From NCBI RefSeq assembly GCF_014836905.1, contig NZ_JACSPZ010000003.1:1-64000 (forward strand): a stretch of DNA of 64,000 nt, in the 5' to 3' direction. How positions within the stretch are numbered: position 1 is the stretch's first letter; the number at the start of each line of letters is the position of its first letter. Below, piece by piece: positions 8,131 through 16,649 of this stretch. The translations under genes were made by a program, and so were the position numbers. Source of the DNA: Solibacillus faecavium (lineage in GTDB: Bacteria > Bacillota > Bacilli > Bacillales_A > Planococcaceae). Under the pieces are notes generated by a model. That model was given only the letters and a program-made list of their open reading frames with translations. It was not told where the DNA came from and did not search any database.

Positions 8131-9018
8131 TTATTCTCCGTCTACAGTAAACACGATACGTAGACCATTAGGATCGATTGTAGAGAAAAGTTGTTTACCG
8201 CCATATACTGGTGCTTCATTAAAGGTCTCAACGACGAAATCATGGTCTATTAAACTTTGCTTAACTTCATCTGCATATTGCTCGTCTTTTAATACGATCG
8301 TAAATGATTTTAGACCGACCATATTCTCTGTTGGTACATGGCCATTATTGCTGTTCCACGTATTCATACCGAAATGGTGATGATACTTTCCTGTAGATAC
8401 GAACAGAGCCTGTGCACCATAACGCGTTACGACATTATAATCCAATACATTTGTATAAAATTGTTCTGATTTGTCTAGATTTACTACTGATAAGTGAACG
8501 TGACCCATTACTGTTTCAGAAGGTAAACCATTCCAATTTCCGTCTGCCGCTTCTAAAATGGGTTGAAAATTAAGCTGTTCTGTTACCATATTTACCTGAT
8601 CCTTGTTATCCCATGTCCATGTAGTTTCGTCACGGTCTATGTAGATTTCAATCCCATTACCATCTGGATCATTTAAATAGAGTGCTTCCGATACGTCATG
8701 ATCTGCTGCACCAAGGCGAATATTTAAATCAACAAAGTGTTGTACAATGTTTCCTAAGTCCTTGCGAGAGGGTAATAGTAATGCTAAGTGGTATAAACCT
8801 GCAAACCCTTGTTTAAGAGGCAGAGCATTTTGTACTTCGACTAGAGAAACTAAGCTCGTTTGGCCATCTGTTGTTAAATATGCTTCCGACTCTGTTTGCT
8901 GTAGGACTTTAAATCCGATTATCGTTGTGTAGTATTCAATCGAACGTTTTAAGTTAGAAACTTTTAATTGAACATGAGCTGGATATAAATTTGGTTTTTT
9001 ATGAAAATGAGTAGGCAT
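8131..9018 (-). CDS. catE: Two-VOC-domain dioxygenase, CatE-like
   Basis: This 295-residue protein has two vicinal-oxygen-chelate modules (about 13-130 and 168-292). The first contains GLYHLALLLPSRKDLG and EALYLNDPDGNGIEIY; the second contains GHVHLSVVNLDKSEQFY and KYHHHFGMNTW, supplying His metal ligands. This layout and these stretches resemble B. subtilis CatE (YfiE), a catechol 2,3-dioxygenase that opens aromatic rings and guards against catechols. No aromatic-degradation genes are nearby, so a detoxification role is more likely than a full pathway. It could also be another VOC enzyme, since substrate cannot be read from sequence. Confidence 0.72.
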   Translation of the reverse strand: MPTHFHKKPNLYPAHVQLKVSNLKRSIEYYTTIIGFKVLQQTESEAYLTTDGQTSLVSLVEVQNALPLKQGFAGLYHLALLLPSRKDLGNIVQHFVDLNIRLGAADHDVSEALYLNDPDGNGIEIYIDRDETTWTWDNKDQVNMVTEQLNFQPILEAADGNWNGLPSETVMGHVHLSVVNLDKSEQFYTNVLDYNVVTRYGAQALFVSTGKYHHHFGMNTWNSNNGHVPTENMVGLKSFTIVLKDEQYADEVKQSLIDHDFVVETFNEAPVYGGKQLFSTIDPNGLRIVFTVDGE

Positions 9019-9103
9019 TTATCATTCTCCCTAATTAGTTATTTTTTATAATCAACTTACTTTATGTAACTAATATATTTTATAAAAGAAAAAAAGTCAA
9101 ATT

Positions 9104-9137
9104 AAAAAGACAATCGCATAAATAACGATTGCCTTTT
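9104..9137 (-). terminator. Terminator of the 31-residue ORF
   Basis: On the minus strand, ggcaatcg pairs with cgattgtc around a short loop and runs into TTTTT. It follows the small membrane-peptide gene at 9156-9251. Confidence 0.78.
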
Positions 9138-9155
9138 AATGAAAAGCTAATAGGA

Positions 9156-9251
9156 TTAGTTTTCTTTTGAGAATGGTTTGCTATCATAACCAGCAGTGAA
9201 AATTGCTGTTAAGAATGCGATGCAAACACCAAGAATTAAAATTAATTTCAT
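9156..9251 (-). CDS. 31-residue single-helix membrane peptide
   Basis: This short ORF is shorter than usual gene-calling limits. It reads MKLILILGVCIAFLTAIF, then TAGYDSKPFSKEN. A strong gaggagg lies 7-8 bases before ATG and a terminator follows about 20 bases after the stop, both supporting translation. The first 20 residues form one hydrophobic helix and the tail is polar. No function can be assigned. It may be a sporulation or membrane-regulatory peptide of the kind common in Bacillales. Confidence 0.65.
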   Translation of the reverse strand: MKLILILGVCIAFLTAIFTAGYDSKPFSKEN

Positions 9252-9381
9252 GGAAGTATCCTCCTCATGTTTCTAATTATTCTTTTTTAAGTATAGCATA
9301 AATTACCTGTATGAAAACTTTAATTATGTCAGAAATAGTTCAAAATTGGAAAAATATAAAATAAAATATGGAGGGATTTAT

Positions 9382-9543
9382 ATGAAGAAAGATGAGATTG
9401 TAAATGGGAATATGGCCAATTCAATGGAAGAATTAAAAAACCTTGGTAAGCAGATGGAAAATATGCGTGACGGAGGGCAATTGGAGGAATCGGACCGTAT
9501 TGCAGATCCGCAGCAATTTGATGATGAAGATGAAGAGAAATAA
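9382..9543 (+). CDS. 53-residue acidic hypothetical protein
   Basis: A small soluble protein starting MKKDEIVNGNMANSMEEL, with an acidic tail ending DDEDEEK. The start at 9382 follows atggaggg with 7-base spacing; the frame is open 12 codons further up without an RBS. A terminator follows at once, so it is a monocistronic gene. I do not recognise the family. Composition (Glu/Asp/Asn/Met rich, no Cys) suggests a disordered cytoplasmic protein. Confidence 0.62.
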   Translation: MKKDEIVNGNMANSMEELKNLGKQMENMRDGGQLEESDRIADPQQFDDEDEEK

Positions 9544-9550
9544 ATGAATA

Positions 9551-9586
9551 AAAGGTGTGGCCAGCGAAATATTCGTCCACACCTTT
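9551..9586. terminator. Bidirectional terminator
   Basis: aaaggtgtgg pairs perfectly with ccacaccttt, with A and T tracts outside. It separates the small acidic-protein gene from the convergent acyl-CoA ligase gene. Confidence 0.87.
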
Positions 9587-9599
9587 TATGTTTGATTTT

Positions 9600-11216
9600 C
9601 TAACTTGTTTGAACTTCGTAATCTTTTAATTCTTCTCTTAATTTAGCTTTTAAAAACTTACCTACAGATGTTTTTGGTATTTCCTTTAAGAATACGATAT
9701 CGTCCGGGAGCCACCACTTTGCAAAATCCTGTTCAATAAATTGAAGAAGCTCTTCTTTTGTTGCAAGAGCATCTTCTTTTAAAACGACACAAGCTAACGG
9801 TCTTTCCTGCCATTTTTGGTGGGGAACAGCAATGACTGCTGCTTCAAAAACATCTGGATGAGACATGAGTGCATTTTCTAAATCAACAGAAGAAATCCAC
9901 TCACCTCCTGATTTTATAAGATCTTTTGTACGGTCTGTAATTTTGATATAACCTTCCTTCGTTAATACTGCAATATCACCTGTATATAACCAGCCATCAC
10001 GGAATGCTTCATTTGTCCGATCATCTTTATAATATTCAGATGCAATCCAAGGTCCGCGTACGCGCAATTCACCCATAGTTTCTCCGTCCCAAGGAACCGG
10101 ACCTTTTTCATTTACGACTTCTGTTTCAATTAAAGATACGGTTAGTCCTTGCGTTACGCGAATGTTTAACATTTCATCATCCGTATAACTGTTCATTTCG
10201 GTAGTAGGATGCGACATACTTACAAGGGGCGATGTTTCAGTCATACCGTAAGCGTTTACATAAGGGACTCCTAACTTTTCGTTATAGGCTTGAATTAATC
10301 CTTTCGGTGAAGCTGAACCCCCAGAGATAATTAAACGGATGGATGATAAATCGCGCGGTTGCTTTTCTAATTCTGCAAGAGCACCAAGCCAAATTGTCGG
10401 AACACCTGCTGTAATCGTAACTTTCTCTTGTTCTATTAAATCTAGAATTAAACTTGGAGTCATCATTGGACCTGGTAATACAATATTTGCGCCAAAATTA
10501 AGGGCAGCAAATGGGAAACCCCATGCATTTACATGGAACATAGGCACAACTGGTAATGCAATATCACTTTCCTTTAGTGCAAAGGACTCCGCGAGACCGA
10601 GTGCTAAGCTATGCAAGACAATACTCCGATGTGTATAAATGACACCTTTAGGCATACCTGTTGTTGCGGATGTATAGCACATCCCTGCCTGCATATTTTC
10701 ATCTAAATCTGCAGGGAATTCGAAATTTTCATCGGCTTCCTGAAGAAGTTGTTCATAGCTGTAAACATTCGGAAAGCTGGATTGTGGAGCAACCGGATCA
10801 TCACTCATGACGATAATATGCTTCACTGTTTTTAAATGACCTAGAGCAGGCTCTACTAATGGGAATAAGTCACCATCGATTAATAAAATTTCATCTTCTG
10901 CATGATTAATAATATAAATAATATGCTCGGGTGCTAGTCGGATGTTAATTGTATGCAGAATGGCACCACTACATGGAATAGCAAAGTAGGCTTCTAAATG
11001 ACGATGGTGATTCCATGCAAAAGTACCGACTTTTGTACCGCGCGTCATACCTAGCTTCGTTAATGCATCAGCTAATCGATGAGTTCGTTTCACGTAATCT
11101 TTGAATGGAATGCGATGTGTCATAGTAGGGCTAGTACGAGAGATGATTTGTTTGTTTGGGAAATACCTTTGTGCGCGCTTTAAAAATCCTGTTAAAACTA
11201 ATTGCGTGTCCATCAT
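9600..11216 (-). CDS. Fatty-acyl-CoA ligase (AMP-forming)
   Basis: This ANL-superfamily enzyme activates a carboxylic acid with ATP to an acyl-adenylate and then to acyl-CoA. At 538 residues the motifs in order are the P-loop-like YTSATTGMPKGVIYTHR (about 182-198), the A5 motif NAYGMTETSP, the hinge GWLYTGD, and the C-terminal lysine in KTSVGKFLKAKLRE. The pattern is closest to medium/long-chain ligases of the AlkK/FadD3 kind rather than acetate or aromatic ligases, but chain length is not determinable. aggagc lies 10 bases before the first of two ATGs. There are no beta-oxidation genes adjacent; the enoyl-CoA hydratase at 33307 is a possible distant partner. Confidence 0.87.
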   Translation of the reverse strand: MMDTQLVLTGFLKRAQRYFPNKQIISRTSPTMTHRIPFKDYVKRTHRLADALTKLGMTRGTKVGTFAWNHHRHLEAYFAIPCSGAILHTINIRLAPEHIIYIINHAEDEILLIDGDLFPLVEPALGHLKTVKHIIVMSDDPVAPQSSFPNVYSYEQLLQEADENFEFPADLDENMQAGMCYTSATTGMPKGVIYTHRSIVLHSLALGLAESFALKESDIALPVVPMFHVNAWGFPFAALNFGANIVLPGPMMTPSLILDLIEQEKVTITAGVPTIWLGALAELEKQPRDLSSIRLIISGGSASPKGLIQAYNEKLGVPYVNAYGMTETSPLVSMSHPTTEMNSYTDDEMLNIRVTQGLTVSLIETEVVNEKGPVPWDGETMGELRVRGPWIASEYYKDDRTNEAFRDGWLYTGDIAVLTKEGYIKITDRTKDLIKSGGEWISSVDLENALMSHPDVFEAAVIAVPHQKWQERPLACVVLKEDALATKEELLQFIEQDFAKWWLPDDIVFLKEIPKTSVGKFLKAKLREELKDYEVQTS

Positions 11217-11392
11217 AGTTTTTCAGCTCCTAAACAAATTTATTAAATTCTATTGAAAGAATTTTCTGTTAATTAAATCATACTAAATAACATCGAGACA
11301 ATCTACCATTTTTTCCTTATTATTGAAACTGTTTCGTAACATTTACATAAGTAGTGCTATAATAAAAACATTCTAATACCGAGGTGATGAAT

Positions 11393-12223
11393 ATGAATTT
11401 ACAAACAACAAAAGAATTAACGAATGGAGTTAAAATGCCTATGCTTGGTTTAGGCGTTTATAAAATGACTGACCGGGATGAAACGCTTCAAGCAATTACT
11501 ACGGCGCTGGACTTAGGTTATCGGGCAGTCGATACAGCAGCACTTTACTACAATGAAGAAGAAGTAGGAGAAGCAATCAAACATTCTTCAGTACCACGCG
11601 AGGATATTTTCGTGACAACAAAAGTTTGGAATAGTGACCAAGGATATGACAACACGTTGCGTGCTTTTGAAATATCGCTAAAAAAGCTTGATATGGATTA
11701 CATAGATCTATATTTGACTCACTGGCCAGTCAAGGAGAAGTATGTGGAAACATACCGGGCAATTGAACGCCTATATGAAGAAAAGCTGATCCGTGTACCG
11801 GGTGTTTCCAATCACCATGAGCATCATTTAAAAGACATCCTAGCAAGCTGTAATATTGCCCCAATGGTCAACCAAATTGAAGTACATCCATATTTAAGCC
11901 AAGAGTCCTTAAGAAACTATTGTGCACAGGAGCAAATTGCGGTAACAGCCTGGTCACCGCTTGGACGGGGAAATGTATTAAATGACGATACAATTGTACG
12001 TATTGCACATGAATACAATGTCACACCAGCACAAATAATTTTACGCTGGCATCTACAAAATGATGTCATTATCATTCCAAAATCAGTTACACCTTCACGT
12101 ATTAAAGAGAATAGTGAACTTTATCACTTTGAATTAACAAAAGAAACAATGCAGCAACTGAATGCGGTAAATCGCAATGAGCGCTTTGGACAAAATCCGG
12201 ATAATTTCAAATTTGATTTTTAA
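11393..12223 (+). CDS. Aldo/keto reductase (AKR5-type)
   Basis: This NADPH-dependent TIM-barrel oxidoreductase of 276 residues reduces aldehydes such as methylglyoxal; B. subtilis relatives are YvgN and YtbE. The catalytic tetrad is visible as Asp47, Tyr52, Lys77 and His110 (AVDTAALYYNE, VTTKVW, YLTHWP). The cofactor-binding end IIIPKSVTPSRIKEN is intact. The start at 11393 is chosen because gaggtg ends 6 bases upstream; earlier GTG/ATG codons overlap the RBS. It is probably a single gene, with the membrane-protein gene 27 bases downstream possibly read through. Confidence 0.9.
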   Translation: MNLQTTKELTNGVKMPMLGLGVYKMTDRDETLQAITTALDLGYRAVDTAALYYNEEEVGEAIKHSSVPREDIFVTTKVWNSDQGYDNTLRAFEISLKKLDMDYIDLYLTHWPVKEKYVETYRAIERLYEEKLIRVPGVSNHHEHHLKDILASCNIAPMVNQIEVHPYLSQESLRNYCAQEQIAVTAWSPLGRGNVLNDDTIVRIAHEYNVTPAQIILRWHLQNDVIIIPKSVTPSRIKENSELYHFELTKETMQQLNAVNRNERFGQNPDNFKFDF

Positions 12224-12250
12224 CATATAATTACTTAGGGGAGTGATGAA

Positions 12251-12805
12251 GTGTTCAAAAATTTTTCACCAGGTTTATTTTTCTCTATGGCAGCAGTTAC
12301 AGTTGTGATTTGTGCACCGTTTATTATGATGTTTCAGCCTATTTTTCAAATGGAGTATTTTTCTTATAATAACCGGGCATCGACATTCATCCCTAATCCT
12401 GTAAACCTGAGACTCGTGCTTTTATCTTGTCTAATATTAATCATAGCGTTCGGCATTATTGGCTACAGACAAGAGAAAAAAATGTATCTTTATAGTATTT
12501 TGTTTTTCGGATTAAGTATTGGGGTTGCTTATTTATCTATGCAAAATTACTTACTAATTAGCCAGGAAGCAATAGAAAGACATCATTTTTTTGATAAACA
12601 GCATTATCGATGGGAGCAATTAGATGAGATTGTATTTGAGTATGTTGTAGGGAGTAAAAATGGGGACATTACATTTACAGCAAAATCGGGGGAACAGTTT
12701 GTTATTAGTCATAAGGAAATTCATTCATCAGGTGTAAGTCAAATTTATCACTTAGCATATCAGAATGAAATAACTTATATCGAGCGTGAAAAGAGCTTAA
12801 AATAA
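12251..12805 (+). CDS. Membrane protein with PH-like C-terminal domain
   Basis: A 184-residue protein of unknown function. Hydrophobic helices lie at about 9-29, 55-70 and 79-95. The cytoplasmic C-terminal half, with HYRWEQLDEIVFEYV and ITFTAKSGEQFVISHKEI, has the alternating beta pattern of bacterial PH domains that face the membrane. The start GTG at 12251 follows ggggagtgatgaa. It lies 27 bases after the aldo/keto reductase gene, and the structured repeat begins 5 bases after its stop. No partner indicates a process. Confidence 0.6.
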   Translation: MFKNFSPGLFFSMAAVTVVICAPFIMMFQPIFQMEYFSYNNRASTFIPNPVNLRLVLLSCLILIIAFGIIGYRQEKKMYLYSILFFGLSIGVAYLSMQNYLLISQEAIERHHFFDKQHYRWEQLDEIVFEYVVGSKNGDITFTAKSGEQFVISHKEIHSSGVSQIYHLAYQNEITYIEREKSLK

Positions 12806-12809
12806 AAAT

Positions 12810-13086
12810 GAGGCTGGGACATAAGTAGAAATTTCTTTGTAAAAGGAAAATAGTCTTATTAAGAAATTGAAATTATATGAATTGATTGGAGTGAAGTGGC
12901 GACTCCTGGGGGAACAGCAAAATTTATTTTGCGACGAGTAACCGCAGGAGCACCGACACCTGAGACTACAGGCTCAGGCCGTGCCCCCGGAAAGCGTCCC
13001 CGTAACGGAAATCAATTCTGGCAGAAGCAGAAAAACATCTATTTTTTCTCTGAAAAAATAGATGTTTTTCGTTTTGTCCCAGGCTC
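12810..13086. repeat. Structured repeat, full-length copy 1 (277 bp)
   Basis: Terminal inverted repeats GAGGCTGGGACA and TGTCCCAGGCTC pair with one mismatch. Inside is a GC-rich core (12884-13018) opening TTGATTGGAG and closing GGAAATCAAT, with hairpins gcaaaa-ttta-ttttgc and cctgag...ctcagg. Last comes a 17-bp perfect hairpin (13031-13069) based on aaaaacatctatttttt. A near-identical copy lies at 45786-46060 and a divergent core at 45458-45633. Its right end is 4 bases from the stop of the convergent pseudouridine synthase gene, so it also acts as a terminator region. Core elements of this kind recur in Bacillales intergenic DNA. Confidence 0.88.
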
Positions 13087-13090
13087 ATTT

Positions 13091-13924
13091 TCAATTATCT
13101 TTTACAATAATCTGCTCATTTAAAAATGGGTGTGTGAATGCTAATTGAATAGCGTGCAGGGCATAATCGCCAGAAGCAGTTTCACGTGCACCGTACATTG
13201 TATCCCCAACAATCGGGTGACCTAAATGAGCCATATGCACGCGGATTTGATGGGTACGTCCTGTTTCTAGAACGACATGGACAACACATGTCCCTTTAAA
13301 ACGATTTACTACCTCATAATGTGTAACGGCAGATTGACCATTCGGGGCTACAACTCTACGTGTATTGTGATGACGGTCTTTACCAATTGCGGCTTTAATC
13401 GTACCACTATCTGTACGTAAGTTTCCTTGAACTTCAGCAGCATACGTACGGACGATTGTTTTTTCTTCAATCATACGATCAAAAATAGACTTCGCTATCG
13501 GATGTTTGGCAACAAGTAATAAGCCGTTCGTTCCTTGATCCAAACGATGTACATGCTCAGCGTAATGTCCCCCATTATCGACAATATGGCGCATTACATG
13601 ATTCATACAAGTATCACTGTCCATTGGCTCATTTGGATGAGTAGCCATCCCTTTAGGCTTTGATACAATTAAGCAATGCTCGTCTTCATAGCGTACAGTC
13701 ACTTCACATTTATCTGTTGGGATATAATTAGACGCGGGGATATCGAAAGCAAAATGAATTGTCGTCCCTTTCTCTAAAGGCTCTTTCCATAGTACTGGTT
13801 CATCATTTAATGTTACTGCTTTTGCCATGCGTAATTCATGGACAATCTTTTTTCCTAAACGCCATTTCGTACGTAAGAGCTCTTCTATAGTTAAGCCGTT
13901 TTCATTGATTGTATATGTGAACAT
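13091..13924 (-). CDS. RluA/RluD-family pseudouridine synthase
   Basis: This 277-residue enzyme isomerises uridine to pseudouridine in rRNA or tRNA. An S4-like N-terminal RNA-binding segment (about 8-60) is followed by the catalytic domain with HRLDQGTNGLLLVAKH; the Asp is the catalytic residue. The closing motif is GRTHQIRVHMAHLGHPIVGD. The start at 13924 follows tggagga with 6-base spacing; the frame extends 14 codons upstream without an RBS. The exact RNA target cannot be told from sequence; YjbO, YlyB and YhcT are the B. subtilis relatives of this size, and the nearby yhc synteny makes a YhcT-like identity plausible. Confidence 0.88.
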   Translation of the reverse strand: MFTYTINENGLTIEELLRTKWRLGKKIVHELRMAKAVTLNDEPVLWKEPLEKGTTIHFAFDIPASNYIPTDKCEVTVRYEDEHCLIVSKPKGMATHPNEPMDSDTCMNHVMRHIVDNGGHYAEHVHRLDQGTNGLLLVAKHPIAKSIFDRMIEEKTIVRTYAAEVQGNLRTDSGTIKAAIGKDRHHNTRRVVAPNGQSAVTHYEVVNRFKGTCVVHVVLETGRTHQIRVHMAHLGHPIVGDTMYGARETASGDYALHAIQLAFTHPFLNEQIIVKDN

Positions 13925-13983
13925 TGTAAATTCCTCCAAATGAAAAATCGTGCTCATGAAGAACACGATTTTATTAATACTTC

Positions 13984-14454
13984 TTATTTTAACACAACAT
14001 CATTAAAGAATTGGCGCGTTGTTTCATTAGGAGCGTCACCTTCTAAACGGGCAACTTCTTCACCGTTTTCGAAGTAAATAAGTGTTGGTGTTGCTGTAAT
14101 ATTATAAGTATCCCATTCATTAGTATACTCAAGAATATTTAATTGATCCACTTGAATATCCATCTCGTCAGCAATAGGCATAAGCTTCGGTGTATAATTT
14201 TTACAATGCGAGCATTCAGGACTGAAGAAATAGCCGACAACCCCTTCACCTGATTCAATTTTCTTTGCTAATGCATCTGGTAAAATGATATTTTGGTAAT
14301 TCTCATCATCCAAAAGATCAATTGTAGATTGTTTTAGATTTTTCGTGCCGTAAGGGTTATCCTCTAATTTCTCACTATTTTTCATATTTGTCAGAATGAT
14401 AATTCCAGCGAATAATAAAACTATTACTGCACCGACAATTGCTAATTTCTTCAT
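13984..14454 (-). CDS. Membrane-anchored thioredoxin-like thiol oxidoreductase
   Basis: This 156-residue extracytoplasmic protein has an N-terminal signal anchor (about 3-23) and a thioredoxin fold with the redox motif CSHC in GYFFSPECSHCKNYTP (around 90), a cis-Pro in ITATPTLIYF and the ending strand EVARLEGDAP. It lies one base after the BdbC-like gene, so the two probably form a thiol-oxidation pair, the membrane quinone-linked oxidase recharging this protein. It is shorter than BdbD and closer in size to BdbA. It helps secreted proteins form disulfides, by analogy. Confidence 0.85.
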   Translation of the reverse strand: MKKLAIVGAVIVLLFAGIIILTNMKNSEKLEDNPYGTKNLKQSTIDLLDDENYQNIILPDALAKKIESGEGVVGYFFSPECSHCKNYTPKLMPIADEMDIQVDQLNILEYTNEWDTYNITATPTLIYFENGEEVARLEGDAPNETTRQFFNDVVLK

Positions 14455-14455
14455 A

Positions 14456-14881
14456 CTAATTTTCCTCCTTTAAAACTTTTAACATATAAAAACTAATAAT
14501 TGCAATAATAGTAAAAGCGGTAAGTGCTAAAAATGGAATCGTGATAAAGCCAAGCCAGTTAATGTATTGACCTGTACATGGCACACGTCCACATGCAGGG
14601 GCTGTATCCTGCAAAAAATCCAGTTTTTGTAACCCATAATGGTATAATGATGTTAAAGCTCCAATCGTTGAGAACACGGCTGTAGTCATGGCGATTCTAG
14701 CATTTTTTTGTATGTATGCTACTGTAGCAATAATAACAATGGGATACATGAGGATACGCTGATACCAACATAATGCACATGGTTCGTAACCCCGTATTTC
14801 TGAAAAATATAAAGATCCAAGGGTCGCTGTTAATGATACTACCCAAATGACGAGCAAGGCATTTTCGAGTTTTTTAGACAT
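14456..14881 (-). CDS. bdbC: Disulfide-bond formation membrane protein (DsbB/BdbC family)
   Basis: This 141-residue protein has four membrane helices. It carries the quinone-side redox pair in EPCALCWYQRILMYP (around 37-51) and a second extracellular Cys pair in PACGRVPCTG (around 98-107), the two-pair layout of DsbB/BdbC. It moves electrons from the partner thioredoxin-like protein to menaquinone. The start at 14881 follows agaggtaac; the frame extends 11 codons upstream without an RBS. It is the first gene of a two-gene operon. Naming as bdbC rather than bdbB is by general resemblance. Confidence 0.85.
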   Translation of the reverse strand: MSKKLENALLVIWVVSLTATLGSLYFSEIRGYEPCALCWYQRILMYPIVIIATVAYIQKNARIAMTTAVFSTIGALTSLYHYGLQKLDFLQDTAPACGRVPCTGQYINWLGFITIPFLALTAFTIIAIISFYMLKVLKEEN

Positions 14882-15008
14882 ACTGTTACCTCTATATTCA
14901 TAATTTAATCTCAATTGATTATAGTTTGAATTCGAGAAAAAGTAAATTACTACGTTTATGGAGTGCTATGAAAAGGAAAGTCTATATATGTATGGAGGGG
15001 GAGTTATT

Positions 15009-16550
15009 ATGACAGATGCATTAGATATGTCCAAATTTGAAAAACCAATGATTATACGAAATATGACAGTAGAGGATATAGATGCGATATTAGAAATTCA
15101 GCGCATATCTTTTCCAGGTATGGAGCCGTGGGAGCGGGCACATTTATATAGTCATTTAACAATTTTCCCAGAAGGACAAATTGTTGCAGAGTTAGATGGA
15201 AAGGTGATCGGTTCATGCTCGAGCTTACGTATAAACTTTGATGAATACGACGATCGCCATACGTGGAACGATATTACAGATAACGGCTTTATCACAAATC
15301 ATGATCCAAATGGTTATAATTTATATGGAATCGAAGTAATGGTGCATCCAGAATATCGCCGTATGAAGGTAGGACAAAGACTTTATGAGGCACGTAAGGA
15401 CTTGGCTCGTACACTCAATTTAAAGTCTATTATTATTGGAGGGCGTATTCCGAATTATCATGTACATTCGAATGAGATGAGTCCACGTGAATATGTAGAC
15501 GCGGTAAGCCGCCATAAAATATATGACCCAGTACTAACATTCCAAATGATGAATGGCTTTATTTTAATGCGTATAAATCCGAATTATTTAACAGATGATG
15601 TTGCATCAGGAAAGTACGCAACGTTATTGGAATGGCATAACGTAGATTATCGTCCGCTCTCGAAGCGTCACTTTAAAACAAGTTATCCAGTACGTATTTG
15701 TGTTGTCCAATATATGATGCGTGCGATTGATTCCTTTGAGGACTTTGCAAAACAGTGTGAGTACTTTGTTGATGTAGGCTCTGATGCGGGTTCAGACTTT
15801 GTCGTATTCCCGGAAATTTTCACGACACAATTAATGAGCTTTTTAAATGAAAAATCACCTTCGCAGGCAGTCCGTAAACTGACAAAGTATACACCTGAAT
15901 ACATTGAATTATTTACAAGCTTAGCGGTTCGCTACAATGTGAATATTATTGGCGGTTCCCATTTTGTCGAGGAAGAGGACGAGGAGATTTACAATATCGC
16001 TTATTTATTCAGACGTGACGGGACGATTGAAAAACAATATAAAATTCACATTACACCAAATGAGCGTAAATGGTGGGGAATCAGTAATGGCGATAAGGTC
16101 CGTGTATTTGATACCGACTGCGGGAAAATCGCAATTCAAATTTGCTATGATATTGAGTTTCCGGAACTTGCCCGAATCGCAACAGATATGGGCGCGAATA
16201 TTATTTTCACACCGTTCTGTACAGAAGACCGCCAAGGCTATTTACGCGTGCGCTACTGTGCTCAGGCACGTGCAGTTGAAAACCAAATTTATACAGTTAT
16301 TTCTGGAACCGTGGGGAACTTGCCTGAAACGGAAAATATGGATATTCAATATGCACAATCAGGCATTTTTGCACCAAGCGATTTTGAATTTGCCCGAGAC
16401 GGCATTGTAGGCGAAACAAGCCCGAACTTAGAAATGGTTCTCATTGGAGACGTCGACTTGGAAATTTTACGTCGCCAGCGTCAAGATGGGACAGTAAAGC
16501 ATTTAAAAGACAGACGTCATGACGTATATCGTGTTGAATATTTAAAGTAA
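15009..16550 (+). CDS. yhcX: GNAT acetyltransferase-nitrilase fusion, YhcX
   Basis: This 513-residue two-domain protein equals the length of B. subtilis YhcX. Residues about 15-200 are a GNAT domain (LYGIEVMVHPEYRRMKVGQRLYEAR binding acetyl-CoA, given here only in part). Residues about 215-505 are a carbon-nitrogen hydrolase. Its Glu-Lys-Cys triad is visible in FPEIFT, YKIHITPNE and IQICYDIEFPE. The acyl substrate and amide are unknown. The start at 15009 follows ggagggggag. In B. subtilis, yhcX precedes yhcYZ; here the ECF pair lies between them, and a terminator follows yhcX. Confidence 0.93.
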   Translation: MTDALDMSKFEKPMIIRNMTVEDIDAILEIQRISFPGMEPWERAHLYSHLTIFPEGQIVAELDGKVIGSCSSLRINFDEYDDRHTWNDITDNGFITNHDPNGYNLYGIEVMVHPEYRRMKVGQRLYEARKDLARTLNLKSIIIGGRIPNYHVHSNEMSPREYVDAVSRHKIYDPVLTFQMMNGFILMRINPNYLTDDVASGKYATLLEWHNVDYRPLSKRHFKTSYPVRICVVQYMMRAIDSFEDFAKQCEYFVDVGSDAGSDFVVFPEIFTTQLMSFLNEKSPSQAVRKLTKYTPEYIELFTSLAVRYNVNIIGGSHFVEEEDEEIYNIAYLFRRDGTIEKQYKIHITPNERKWWGISNGDKVRVFDTDCGKIAIQICYDIEFPELARIATDMGANIIFTPFCTEDRQGYLRVRYCAQARAVENQIYTVISGTVGNLPETENMDIQYAQSGIFAPSDFEFARDGIVGETSPNLEMVLIGDVDLEILRRQRQDGTVKHLKDRRHDVYRVEYLK

Positions 16551-16560
16551 ATTTAAGGGG

Positions 16561-16596
16561 AATTCTGCTATTGTAAAAGATAGCAGAATTTTTTTT
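16561..16596 (+). terminator. Terminator of yhcX
   Basis: aattctgcta pairs perfectly with tagcagaatt around a 10-base loop, then a run of T. It isolates yhcX from the downstream sigma gene. Confidence 0.88.
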
Positions 16597-16649
16597 GGAC
16601 TGAACGAAACGTATGTTACAAATGTCTAATAAGTAGGGAGGTGTCTTTC

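Noticed and set aside
12896-13123. Plus-strand ORF of 75 codons
   Set aside because: It lies inside structured repeat copy 1 and continues across the stop of the convergent gene; Pro/Gly/Arg-rich translation reflects the GC-rich repeat.
15949-16410. 153-codon ORF and an antisense 76-codon ORF inside yhcX
   Set aside because: Both are frame shadows of a gene with intact catalytic motifs.
16600-16640. Possible ECF autoregulatory promoter before the sigma gene
   Set aside because: gaaacg and a tgtcta-like element are present but spacing does not settle a -35/-10 pair, so it is not listed as a feature.
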